64,000 nt of DNA from Solwaraspora sp. WMMD792 (GTDB taxonomy: Bacteria; Actinomycetota; Actinomycetes; Mycobacteriales; Micromonosporaceae), in NCBI RefSeq assembly GCF_029626105.1, contig NZ_JARUBH010000009.1, positions 744,001 through 808,000 of the forward strand. The letters are read 5' to 3'. The translations under genes were made by a program, and so were the position numbers. This document shows, in pieces, positions 26,697 to 35,220 of this stretch. Position 1 is the stretch's first letter, and each line of letters starts with the position of its first letter. Below the pieces are notes generated by a model that was not told where the DNA came from, did not search any database, and saw only the letters and a list, made by a program, of their open reading frames with translations.

Positions 26697-28458
26697 GCCG
26701 GCGGCGGGCCACCTCACGCAACGCGCCGTCGGTCGTCGTGCCCTCCAGCGTCACCTCGGCCGTCGCGCCGTCGTGCAGCAGCGTGCTGACCGCGTTGCCG
26801 AAGTACGGGCCGTCCAGCTTGCGCCAGCGCACCGACGGCCTTGGCAGTCCGGCGGAGCGGGCCAGCGCCCGCAGCGCCGCCGTCGGCCCCCGCCACCAGC
26901 CCAACCGCATCAACGGCCGCATCAGCGCCGGCACCTGGTTGTGGATCGGTGAGCAGGTGAGCTGGTGCACCGGGGTGCGAACCCGCCCCGGCAGCACGGC
27001 CCGCGCCACGTACGAGTGGTGCACGTCGCCGGAGAGCATGCTGATCGAGGCCGGCGGCGGATAGCCCGGCCCGGCGCCGACCCGGTCCGGTTGCGTCCCG
27101 TCGACGGCAGCCGGCCCCGCGCCGACCCGGGCGAACAGTTGCCCAAGGTCGTCGAAGGAGCGCCGGAACGCGGCCCAGTGCTCCAGGTCCAGGGCCTGGC
27201 GCAGCCACTCCGACGCCGCCGCGACCCACCGCCGGGGCGACTCGGCCAGCCGTTCGTTCCACGACTCGAGGTGGTGGATGCCGGGCGGCATCAGCCAGGG
27301 CAGCGACGCGCCGACCACCAGATGGTCGTAGCGGCCGTGGGCCCGGTCGGTGAACCAGGCCCACTCACCGGCCGGCAGCATGCTGCGTGCCCCCGGCCGC
27401 AGTACCCGGCTGCACCGGTTGTCCAGCACGATCACCCGGGTCCGGCCGATGCCCAGCGAGAAGCTCCACTGGTACTGCACCTGCGACCAGCGCTGCGGGT
27501 CGTGCGCGACGTCCGCCTCGGCGTCCACCCGGGCGCCGAACTCGCGCAGCACATCGGTGGCGTCGTCGGCGGCGGTGACCGCCCGGAACACCGGGTCGGC
27601 GGCGACCTCGTCCGGGGCCAGGTTGCCCAGGTGCTGGTAGACCCAGTAGGAGGCGAGTCCGCTGCTGATCCGCTCCGGCCACCAGGGCTCGCCGAGCATC
27701 CGCGCCCGCCAGGCGGCCGAGGTGTTCCAGTCGTCGATCACCTCGTGGTCGTCGAAGATCATCACGCTGGGGACGGTCGACAGCAACCAGCGGATCTCCG
27801 GGTCCCGCCACGACTCCAGGTACAGCCGGGTGTACTCGGGGAAGCTGACCACCTGGTCGGCTGGGGCACCGGGCGGCAGCCCACGATGTCGGCGCCGCCG
27901 CCGCAGGAACCGTCGGATCACCGGCGACGTCTCGTCGGCGTACACCTGATCGCCGAGCAGGAGCAGCAGGTCGGGCCAGTCGCCGCCGGCCGGGTCCAGG
28001 CCGGCCAGCCGCCGGGCGTACGCGTCGAGCGCGTCCGGCGGCAACCGCCGGGCGGTGGAGTGCTGGGTGGTCTCCCGGCAGGAGCCGAAGATCAACCGCA
28101 CCGGCTGGGCGCCGTCGTCGGCCCGCCGGGTCCGGATCACACTGCCCGGGTACGGCGAGTCCGGTTCCGGCCAGACCCGCCGGTCGTCGAGGAAGACCTC
28201 GTAGCGGTGGCTGGAGCCGGGGGCCAGCCCGTCGACCACCACGAGCGCGTAGTGGTGCCCGAACGCGCTGAAGGTGCGGGCCGAGCCGCCCGCCGTGCCC
28301 GTCGTCGCGACCCGTACCGTGGCTGGTGCGTCGGTCTCCACCCAGATGGTGGCCTGCCGGCCCACCACCCGCCGCAGCAACGGCCCGATCAGTAGCCGGG
28401 GGCCGGCCGCCGGCCGGTGCTGCGGGTCCGGTCCACCGGCGGTTGTGCCGTCGGTCAC
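26629..28458 (-). CDS. PhoD-type alkaline phosphatase / metallophosphatase family protein
   Basis: About 609 residues. An N-terminal Ig/fibronectin-like module (RRVVGRQATIWVETDAP ... SSHRYEVFLDD) precedes a PhoD metallophosphatase core: FGSCRE, LLGDQVYADET, VPSVMIFDDHEVIDDWN and SGDVHHSYVA supply the metal ligands. No signal peptide is seen, unlike secreted Tat-type PhoD, so it may be cytosolic. I prefer the GTG at 28458 (CAGGGACC just upstream) over a TTG at 28539. The substrate, probably a phosphoester, is unproven. The C-terminus is read through the end of smc. Confidence 0.85.
   Translation of the reverse strand: MTDGTTAGGPDPQHRPAAGPRLLIGPLLRRVVGRQATIWVETDAPATVRVATTGTAGGSARTFSAFGHHYALVVVDGLAPGSSHRYEVFLDDRRVWPEPDSPYPGSVIRTRRADDGAQPVRLIFGSCRETTQHSTARRLPPDALDAYARRLAGLDPAGGDWPDLLLLLGDQVYADETSPVIRRFLRRRRRHRGLPPGAPADQVVSFPEYTRLYLESWRDPEIRWLLSTVPSVMIFDDHEVIDDWNTSAAWRARMLGEPWWPERISSGLASYWVYQHLGNLAPDEVAADPVFRAVTAADDATDVLREFGARVDAEADVAHDPQRWSQVQYQWSFSLGIGRTRVIVLDNRCSRVLRPGARSMLPAGEWAWFTDRAHGRYDHLVVGASLPWLMPPGIHHLESWNERLAESPRRWVAAASEWLRQALDLEHWAAFRRSFDDLGQLFARVGAGPAAVDGTQPDRVGAGPGYPPPASISMLSGDVHHSYVARAVLPGRVRTPVHQLTCSPIHNQVPALMRPLMRLGWWRGPTAALRALARSAGLPRPSVRWRKLDGPYFGNAVSTLLHDGATAEVTLEGTTTDGALREVARRRLTDSAAAQPTPQPPQQAAGLAQ
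26643..26667. terminator. hairpin inside the smc/PhoD overlap
   Basis: A perfect 9-bp stem (CCGCAGCCT/AGGCTGCGG) with a seven-base loop lies inside the region coding for both C-termini. It may act as a terminator for both convergent genes. Confidence 0.45.
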
Positions 28459-28581
28459 CGGTGGTCCCTGCCGAACTGGTGTGCAGACATGGTCGACCTT
28501 TCGCGAGGGACGCGGGACGGCCTCTTTTGTACCCCGCAATCAGGCCGTCACCCAGTTCCCCGACCTGTCCCTGAGGGGTGT

Positions 28582-28637
28582 GGTCGCCGGCCGGCGACAC
28601 TGTTCGCGGGGGGTTGGTCGCCGGCCGGCGACACTGT
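28582..28637. repeat. paired 22-bp repeats, each holding a 16-bp perfect palindrome
   Basis: GGTCGCCGGCCGGCGACACT(GT) occurs at 28582-28603 and 28616-28637. Each copy contains the perfect palindrome GTCGCCGGCCGGCGAC, and the centres are 34 bp apart. It lies between the divergent PhoD-like and ftsY genes, where an operator could sit. Regulator unknown. Confidence 0.6.
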
Positions 28638-28708
28638 ACCGGGGGGTGGGTGTCACCGATGGGTGCGGTGGGCGGGACGCGGTCGCGGCCATCTGTCAGG
28701 ATTTCCGC

Positions 28709-29920
28709 ATGGATTACCTCGTCCTCGCCGCGATCCTGCTCGGTGTGCTGCTGCTCGCCGGTCTGGGGCTGGTGGTGCCCCGGTTGCGCCGGCAGCCTCC
28801 GCTGCCGCCGGCACCGCCGACCCCGCTCGGCGGCGAGCAGCCGCAGGAGCGCCCACCGGCCGACGCCGACGGCGAGCGTCCGGTCGGCGTCGCCGTCGAG
28901 GAACGTCCGGTCGCGCCACCGGCCGAACCGGAGCAGGCGCCTGCGGAGCCGGTGGCGCCGGCCCCGCCGACCCTGGAACGCCCGGAACCCACGGCCGGAC
29001 GGCTGGTCCGGCTGCGGACCCGGCTGTCCCGGTCGCAGGGCCTGCTCGGCAAGGGGCTGCTGAACCTGCTCTCCCGGGACCGGCTGGACGAGGAGGTCTG
29101 GGAGGAGATCGAGGAGAGCCTGATCACCGCGGACGTCGGCATCGAGCCGACCCGGGAGATCGTCGACCGGCTGCGGGAGCGTACCCGGGTCCTCGGCACC
29201 CGCAGCGCCACCGAGCTGCGGACGCTGCTCACCGAGGAGCTGGTCGCCGCGCTGGACCCGCAGCTCGACCGGGCGTTGAACACCGGCGGCGAGCCGAGCG
29301 TGGTGCTGGTCGTCGGGGTCAACGGGGCCGGCAAGACCACCACCTGCGGCAAGATCGCCCGGGTGCTGGTCGCCGACGGCCGTACCGTGCTGCTGGGTGC
29401 CGCCGACACGTTCCGGGCCGCCGCCGCCGACCAGCTGACCACCTGGGCCTCCCGGGTCGGGGCCGAGGTGGTCCGCGGCCCGGAGGGCGCGGACCCGGCC
29501 AGCGTCGCCTTCGACGCGGTGAAGCGGGGCATCGACACCAAGGTCGACGCGGTGCTGATCGACACCGCCGGCCGGTTGCAGAACAAGATCGGCCTGATGG
29601 ACGAGCTCGGCAAGGTCAAGCGGGTGGTGAGCAAGCATGGTCCGGTGCACGAGACACTGCTCGTGCTGGACGCCACCACCGGGCAGAATGGGTTGGAGCA
29701 GGCCCGGGTGTTCACTGAGGCGGTGGAGGTGACCGGGGTGGTGCTGACCAAACTCGACGGCACCGCCAAGGGCGGTATCGTCATCGCGGTGCAGCGCAAG
29801 CTCGGCATTCCGGTCAAACTGGTCGGTCTCGGCGAAGGTCCGGACGACCTCGCCCCGTTCGATCCGGCGCAGTTCGTCGACGCCCTGATGGGCGCCGATC
29901 CACGTGGAATGGATGCGTAG
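28709..29920 (+). CDS. ftsY: signal recognition particle receptor FtsY
   Basis: A GTPase that docks SRP-ribosome complexes at the membrane. It has an N-terminal membrane segment (YLVLAAILLGVLLLAGLGLVV), a Pro/Glu-rich acidic stretch, then the NG domain with GVNGAGKTTTCGKIA, GAADTFRAAAADQL, DTAGRLQNK and TKLDGTAKGG, ending in the family-typical GEGPDDLAPFDP. The ATG at 28709 yields 403 residues. A CAGGAT (28697-28702) ends six bases before it, so the message may be leaderless. Its partner gene ffh is 5.3 kb downstream. Confidence 0.95.
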   Translation: MDYLVLAAILLGVLLLAGLGLVVPRLRRQPPLPPAPPTPLGGEQPQERPPADADGERPVGVAVEERPVAPPAEPEQAPAEPVAPAPPTLERPEPTAGRLVRLRTRLSRSQGLLGKGLLNLLSRDRLDEEVWEEIEESLITADVGIEPTREIVDRLRERTRVLGTRSATELRTLLTEELVAALDPQLDRALNTGGEPSVVLVVGVNGAGKTTTCGKIARVLVADGRTVLLGAADTFRAAAADQLTTWASRVGAEVVRGPEGADPASVAFDAVKRGIDTKVDAVLIDTAGRLQNKIGLMDELGKVKRVVSKHGPVHETLLVLDATTGQNGLEQARVFTEAVEVTGVVLTKLDGTAKGGIVIAVQRKLGIPVKLVGLGEGPDDLAPFDPAQFVDALMGADPRGMDA

Positions 29921-29968
29921 CCTCGGGTGACGTACCGCAATCAGGAGCCACGTCTCGGGAGACCGTAC

Positions 29969-30757
29969 GTGACCCAGCAGGAGATCCCACTGCGTGGCGG
30001 CAACGTCAGCACCGTGGTGCGGGTCGGAGACACCGTCCGGCGCAATGTCGGCCCGTGGACGCCCTCGGTGCACGCGCTGCTGCGGCATCTGGAGTACGTC
30101 GGGTTCACCGGCTCGCCCCGGGCTCTCGGCATGGACGAACGCAACCGCGAGGTCCTCTCCTACGTCGAGGGGGAGTGCGGCGAGTATCCGCTGGCGCCGC
30201 ACTGGGTAAGCGACGAGGCGCTGGTCACCGTCGCGACGATGTTGCGGATGTTCCACGACGCCCAGTACGGGTTCAATCCGCCGCGTAGCGCGGTCTGGCG
30301 TTCGTTCGGCCCGCCGCCGCCGGACACCGAGGTGATCTGCCACCACGACGCGGCCCCGCACAACGTGATCTGGCGTCCGGACGGCACTCTCGCCCTGATC
30401 GACTTCGACCTGGCGTCGCCGGGGGCGCGGATCTACGACGTCGCGTACGCCGCGTGGACCTGGGTGCCGCTCTTCTCCGACCGGGACTCCTACACGCTGG
30501 GTTGGCGGCACCCGGACCGGCCGCGCCGGCTGCGGCTGTTCGCCGACGCGTACGGGCTGATCCCCCGCGACCGGCACCGGCTGGTCCGGACCATCCGTAA
30601 GCGGGTCGTCGACCACGTGGAAGGGATCCGGCGGATGGCCGCCGCCGGAGATCCGGCGTTCGTCCGGATCGTGCACAAGGGCCATCTCCGCCGGCCGATG
30701 CGGGACCTGCGGCTGCTCGACTACGAACGGCACATCCTGGAGTACGCGTTGCGCTGA
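29969..30757 (+). CDS. aminoglycoside phosphotransferase (APH)-fold small-molecule kinase
   Basis: About 262 residues of the APH/choline-kinase fold. The catalytic loop ICHHDAAPHNVIWRPDG (here HxDxxPxN) and the metal-binding LIDFDLASPG are clear, and FTGSPRALGMDE represents the substrate-lobe region. I choose the GTG at 29969 because GGGAG lies seven bases before it; a GTG at 29927 would add 14 residues. It may phosphorylate a small molecule, and resistance is not implied. It sits alone between ftsY and amtB. Confidence 0.82.
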   Translation: MTQQEIPLRGGNVSTVVRVGDTVRRNVGPWTPSVHALLRHLEYVGFTGSPRALGMDERNREVLSYVEGECGEYPLAPHWVSDEALVTVATMLRMFHDAQYGFNPPRSAVWRSFGPPPPDTEVICHHDAAPHNVIWRPDGTLALIDFDLASPGARIYDVAYAAWTWVPLFSDRDSYTLGWRHPDRPRRLRLFADAYGLIPRDRHRLVRTIRKRVVDHVEGIRRMAAAGDPAFVRIVHKGHLRRPMRDLRLLDYERHILEYALR

Positions 30758-30906
30758 CGGGCGGCGAGTACCAGTTGCGCTGACCGGCGGCGGGCCGGGG
30801 CGGCAGTGGTCCGGGGACGGGTGACGAGTTCTGTCGTCTTCCGGACAGCCGGCGGTGGCTATTCGGTTGATATGACCCTGCCTGATCTGGCGATAGTGAA
30901 GTGTTC

Positions 30907-30943
30907 TTCACATGTTGGAAACAACCCGTCACGTGTTGGAAAC
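30907..30943 (+). promoter_or_regulatory. probable GlnR operator (two GTnAC-n6-GAAAC boxes)
   Basis: TTCAC-n6-GAAAC (30907-30922) and GTCAC-n6-GAAAC (30928-30943) match the actinobacterial GlnR consensus gTnAc-n6-GaAAc, in the right orientation about 110 bp before amtB. A further GAAAC lies near 30962. Together with the amtB-glnK-glnD operon downstream, this predicts activation by GlnR under nitrogen limitation. The rest of the 294-bp leader holds no gene. Confidence 0.8.
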
Positions 30944-31051
30944 GGCACGGGCACCCTGCGTGAAACAGCTGCCCAGCAAGCTTCGCGCAACCGGCGAGCG
31001 GGCGATGCTGCCTCTTGGAGCCGGTTATGTTTCCAACTGAGAGGAGGCAGC

Positions 31052-32368
31052 GTGCCGGAACTAGATTCTGGTGCCACCGCCTGGATTTTGACTTCAGCCG
31101 CCCTGGTGTTGCTCATGACGCCCGGATTGGCGCTGTTCTATGGTGGCATGACGCGGTCCAAGTCCGTGCTCAACATGATGATGATGAGCTTCGGCGCGAT
31201 CGGCCTGGTCAGCCTGCTGTGGGTCTTCTACGGCTACAGCATCGCCTTCGGCGAGGACGTCGGCGGCGTCACCGGTGACCTCTCCATGGCCGGCCTGCGC
31301 GGCATGCTCGAGTCGGGCTCCGAGGGCGGCATCCCGGACCTGCTGTTCGTCGTCTTCCAGATGATGTTCGCGATCATCACCGTCGCACTGATCAGCGGTG
31401 CGATCGCGGACCGGGCGAAGTTCGGCGCCTGGCTGCTCTTCGCCGGCCTGTGGGCCACCCTGGTCTACTTCCCGGTCGCGCACTGGGTGTGGGGCGGTGG
31501 CTGGATCTTCGAGCTCGGCGTCCTCGACTTCGCCGGTGGTACCGCGGTGCACATCAACGCCGGTGCCGCGGCGCTTGCGCTGGCCCTGGTGCTCGGCAAG
31601 CGGGTCGGCTGGCCGAAGGACAAGTTCAAGCCGCACAACCTGCCGATGGTCCTGCTCGGCGCCGGCCTGCTGTGGTTCGGCTGGTTCGGCTTCAACGCCG
31701 GATCCGCGGTCGCCGCCAACGGCACCGCCGCGGTCGCCTTCATCAACACCCAGGTGGCCACCGCGGCCGCCGTCCTGGGCTGGATCGTCGTCGAGTGGTT
31801 CCGCGACGGCAAGCCGACCACCCTCGGCGCCGCCTCCGGTGCGATCGCCGGTCTGGTCGCCATCACCCCGGCCTGTGCCTTCCTGGAGCCGCTCGGGGCG
31901 ATCGCGCTCGGCATCATCGCCGGTGTGGTCTGCGCCCTGGCGGTCGGCCTGAAGTACAAGCTTGGGTATGACGACTCGCTCGACGTGGTCGCCGTGCACA
32001 TGATCGGCGGCATCATCGGCTCGCTGCTGATCGGCTTCCTGGCCGTCGAGGTGGTCGCCGGAGAGGGCAACGCCGGACTCATCTACGGCGGTGGCATCGA
32101 CCTGCTCGGTCTGCAGGCGCTCGGTGTGGTCGCGGTGCTGGTCTACTCGTTCGTCGTCGCCTACATCATCGGCTTCGCGATCGAGAAGACCATCGGCTTC
32201 CGGGCCAGCGCCGACGCCGAGGTCGAGGGCATCGACACCGCCGAGCACGCGGAGAGTGCCTACGAGTTCGGTAGCACCTCGGGTGGCGGGTTCGCCGCCG
32301 CCGGCATCGGGAAGGCGCCCGCCGGTTCGGGCGAGTCCGCACCGGTCAGCGAAAAGGTCGCCGGTTAA
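31052..32368 (+). CDS. amtB: ammonium transporter
   Basis: An Amt/MEP/Rh channel of 438 residues with about 11 membrane segments, starting SGATAWILTSAALVLLMTPG. The twin pore histidines lie in GGTAVHINAGAAALA and VVAVHMIGGIIGSL, and GWFGFNAGSAVAANG is also typical. The C-terminus is a Ser/Gly-rich tail. The GTG follows GAGGAGG by four bases; upstream in-frame codons belong to the leader. glnK follows after 24 bases, and GlnK is expected to block the pore when nitrogen is plentiful. Confidence 0.96.
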   Translation: MPELDSGATAWILTSAALVLLMTPGLALFYGGMTRSKSVLNMMMMSFGAIGLVSLLWVFYGYSIAFGEDVGGVTGDLSMAGLRGMLESGSEGGIPDLLFVVFQMMFAIITVALISGAIADRAKFGAWLLFAGLWATLVYFPVAHWVWGGGWIFELGVLDFAGGTAVHINAGAAALALALVLGKRVGWPKDKFKPHNLPMVLLGAGLLWFGWFGFNAGSAVAANGTAAVAFINTQVATAAAVLGWIVVEWFRDGKPTTLGAASGAIAGLVAITPACAFLEPLGAIALGIIAGVVCALAVGLKYKLGYDDSLDVVAVHMIGGIIGSLLIGFLAVEVVAGEGNAGLIYGGGIDLLGLQALGVVAVLVYSFVVAYIIGFAIEKTIGFRASADAEVEGIDTAEHAESAYEFGSTSGGGFAAAGIGKAPAGSGESAPVSEKVAG

Positions 32369-32731
<363 letters not shown>

Positions 32732-32765
32732 GCCGGCGAGCCCACCGAACCGGTAGGGAGAACAC

Positions 32766-35021
32766 ATGACCGACGGAGTCGGGGTCCGGCAGCGCCACGC
32801 GGCCGGCCCCGGCCCGTCGCTGTCCGACGGCATCGGTGCCGCCGCCCGCGTGGACCGGGCGGCGGCACTCGATGTCTGGCTTACCTCGCTGATGCCGGCC
32901 GGGCTGACCGGTATCGCCCTGGTGGCGGTCGGCGGACTCGGCCGGCTGCAGTGCTCCCCGTACAGCGATCTCGACCTGGTGCTGCTCCATCGTGGCGTCG
33001 CCGGCATGAACGAGATCGCCGCCCGCCTCTGGTACCCGATCTGGGACGCCCGCCTCGGGCTGGACCACTCGGTGCGTACCCTGCCGGAGGCGCTGTCCGT
33101 CGCCCACGACGACGTCAAGGTCGCGCTCGGCCTGCTCGACGCCCGGCACGTCGCCGGCGACCGGGAGCTCACCGCCGAGCTGCAGTCCGCCGCGACCGAC
33201 CAGTGGCGGCGCACCGCCGTCCGCCAGTTGCCGGCGCTGCGCGAGGTCACCGAGGCCCGCTGGCGTACCCACGGCGAGCTGGCCTTCCTGCTGGAAGGCG
33301 ATCTGAAGGAGGCCGCCGGCGGGCTGCGCGACGTCGGCATCCTGCGCGGCATCGCCCTGGCCGGCATCGCCGACAGCATGCGTCCGGCCGCCCGCGCGGC
33401 CCACCTGCGGCTGCTGGACACCCGCGACGCGCTGCACGTCGCCGTCGGCCGGCGGGTGGACCGGCTGGTGGCCCAGGAGCGCGCCACCGTCGCCGGGCTG
33501 CTCGACCTGGACGACCCGGACACCCTGCTGCGCCGGGTCGCCTCCGACGCGCGCACCATCACCCACGCCCTCGACGACGCCTGGCGCAGCGCCGACCGGC
33601 TGCGCTCGGGCCGGCGGCGCGGCGGCGGCCCGCCGGTGCGTCGGCCGGTGGCCCGCGACGTCGTCGAGCACGACGGTGAGCTGGTCCTCGCCCGGACCGC
33701 GATCGGGGCCCGCCCGGACCCCAGCCTGTCGCTGCGGGTCGCCGCGGCCGCCGCCACCAGCCGGCTGCCGATCGCCCGGGCGACCTGCGAGTGGCTCGCC
33801 GCGTACTGCCCGCCGCTGCCGGCGCCGTGGCCGGACGCGGCCCGGGCCGCGCTGATCACTCTGCTCGGCGCCGGTCCCGGTCTGGTACCCACCTGGGAGA
33901 CCTGCGACCGGTACGGGCTGGTCGACGGCTGGTTGCCGGAGTGGCCCCGGATGCGCAGCCTGCCGCAGCACAACCCGGTGCACCGGTTCACCCTGGACCG
34001 GCACCTGGTTCAGGCGGCCCAGGAGGCGACCGCGTTCACCCGCGAGGTGGACCGGCCCGACCTGCTGCTGCTCGGCGCCTTCCTGCACGACGTGGGCAAG
34101 GGGCTGCCCGGCGACCACAGTACGGTCGGCGCGCCGGTCGCGGCGCGGATCGCCGCCCGGACCGGGCTGCCGCCGGCCGACGTCGACATGATCGACAAGC
34201 TGGTCCGGCTGCACCTGCTGCTGCCGGAGGTGGCCACCCGGCGTGACCTCAGCGACCCGGTGACGATCTCCCAGGTCGCCGCCGCGGTCGGCGACACCAC
34301 CACGCTCGGCCTGCTGCACGGGCTGGCCCGCGCCGACGCCCTGGCGACCGGCCCGGCGGCCTGGTCGGACTGGAAGGGACGGCTGATCGCCGAACTGGTC
34401 CGCCGGGTACACACCGCGCTGGACACCGGGGTGCTTCCCGAGCCGCCGCGACCCGATCCGGCGCTGGTGGCGGGTCCGCTACCGGCCGTACATATCGACG
34501 GTGACGACCGGGTCGCGGTGGCCGCCGCGGACCGGCACGGCCTGCTCGCCGCAGTCGCCGGCTGCCTGGCCCTGCACCGGCTGGACGTGCTGACCGCCGA
34601 CGCCTCCACGGTCGACGGGCGGGCGTTGGTCGAGTTCCGGGTCCAGCCCCGGTACGGCACCCCGCCGGACACCATCGCGCTCACCGCCGACCTGCGGCGG
34701 GCGGTCACCGGTGACGTGTCGGTCACCCAGCGGCTGCGGGGCCGGGCGCTCGCCGCCCGCCGGGCCGGGGCCGACCCCCGGGTGGTGTGGCACCGGGAGG
34801 CCGCCACCGACGCGGTGGTGCTGGAGCTGCGGGCGGCCGACTCGGCCGGCCTGCTCTACCGGGTGACCAGCGCGCTCGACGAGGCCGGCGCCCAGGTGCG
34901 GGCGGCCCGGATCTCCACCCTGGGCGGCGATGTGGTCGACGCTTTCTACCTGGTGGGGGCCGGCCCGGACGACGCCGAGCGGGCCCGACTCGAAGCCGCG
35001 GTGCTGGCCGCCGCCGGATGA
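32766..35021 (+). CDS. glnD: [protein-PII] nucleotidyltransferase GlnD
   Basis: Modifies and demodifies the P-II T-loop according to glutamine. The 751 residues carry a nucleotidyltransferase motif GGLGRLQCSPYSDLDLVLL (about 56-74), an HD hydrolase site LLGAFLHDVGKG (near 435), and two C-terminal ACT domains (VAAADRHGLLAAVAGCLA; LRAADSAGLLYRVTSALDEA). The length is shorter than in proteobacteria (about 890) but usual for actinomycetes. The ATG follows GGTAGGGAGAAC. Last gene of the operon. Confidence 0.94.
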   Translation: MTDGVGVRQRHAAGPGPSLSDGIGAAARVDRAAALDVWLTSLMPAGLTGIALVAVGGLGRLQCSPYSDLDLVLLHRGVAGMNEIAARLWYPIWDARLGLDHSVRTLPEALSVAHDDVKVALGLLDARHVAGDRELTAELQSAATDQWRRTAVRQLPALREVTEARWRTHGELAFLLEGDLKEAAGGLRDVGILRGIALAGIADSMRPAARAAHLRLLDTRDALHVAVGRRVDRLVAQERATVAGLLDLDDPDTLLRRVASDARTITHALDDAWRSADRLRSGRRRGGGPPVRRPVARDVVEHDGELVLARTAIGARPDPSLSLRVAAAAATSRLPIARATCEWLAAYCPPLPAPWPDAARAALITLLGAGPGLVPTWETCDRYGLVDGWLPEWPRMRSLPQHNPVHRFTLDRHLVQAAQEATAFTREVDRPDLLLLGAFLHDVGKGLPGDHSTVGAPVAARIAARTGLPPADVDMIDKLVRLHLLLPEVATRRDLSDPVTISQVAAAVGDTTTLGLLHGLARADALATGPAAWSDWKGRLIAELVRRVHTALDTGVLPEPPRPDPALVAGPLPAVHIDGDDRVAVAAADRHGLLAAVAGCLALHRLDVLTADASTVDGRALVEFRVQPRYGTPPDTIALTADLRRAVTGDVSVTQRLRGRALAARRAGADPRVVWHREAATDAVVLELRAADSAGLLYRVTSALDEAGAQVRAARISTLGGDVVDAFYLVGAGPDDAERARLEAAVLAAAG

Positions 35022-35034
35022 CCGGGCGGCGCAG

Positions 35035-35076
35035 CGGCGGAGCCGGGTGCCGGAGCGGCGGAGCCGGGTGCCGGAG
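35035..35076. repeat. two identical 21-bp tandem repeats
   Basis: CGGCGGAGCCGGGTGCCGGAG is repeated exactly after glnD, with degenerate continuation (TGGCGGAAGCGG) downstream. Non-coding; origin by slippage is likely. Confidence 0.75.
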
Positions 35077-35220
35077 TGGCGGAAGCGGTCGGCTGGCGCG
35101 GGCCGTGGAGTGGCGGAAGCGGGCGGTACGGACGGCGGCTAGGCTTGCCAGGTCGGGCGGAGTCACGTCCCGACACCGCCGTGAGTTGCCCTGCCGGATC
35201 GACATACAGGATGTTGCGTC

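Noticed and set aside
29927-29968. Longer N-terminus of the APH-fold kinase (GTG at 29927)
   Set aside because: No ribosome site before it; GGGAG before the GTG at 29969 is better placed.
27365-30733. 1122-codon minus-strand open frame
   Set aside because: It crosses the divergent PhoD-like and ftsY genes and has no family motifs; a shadow.
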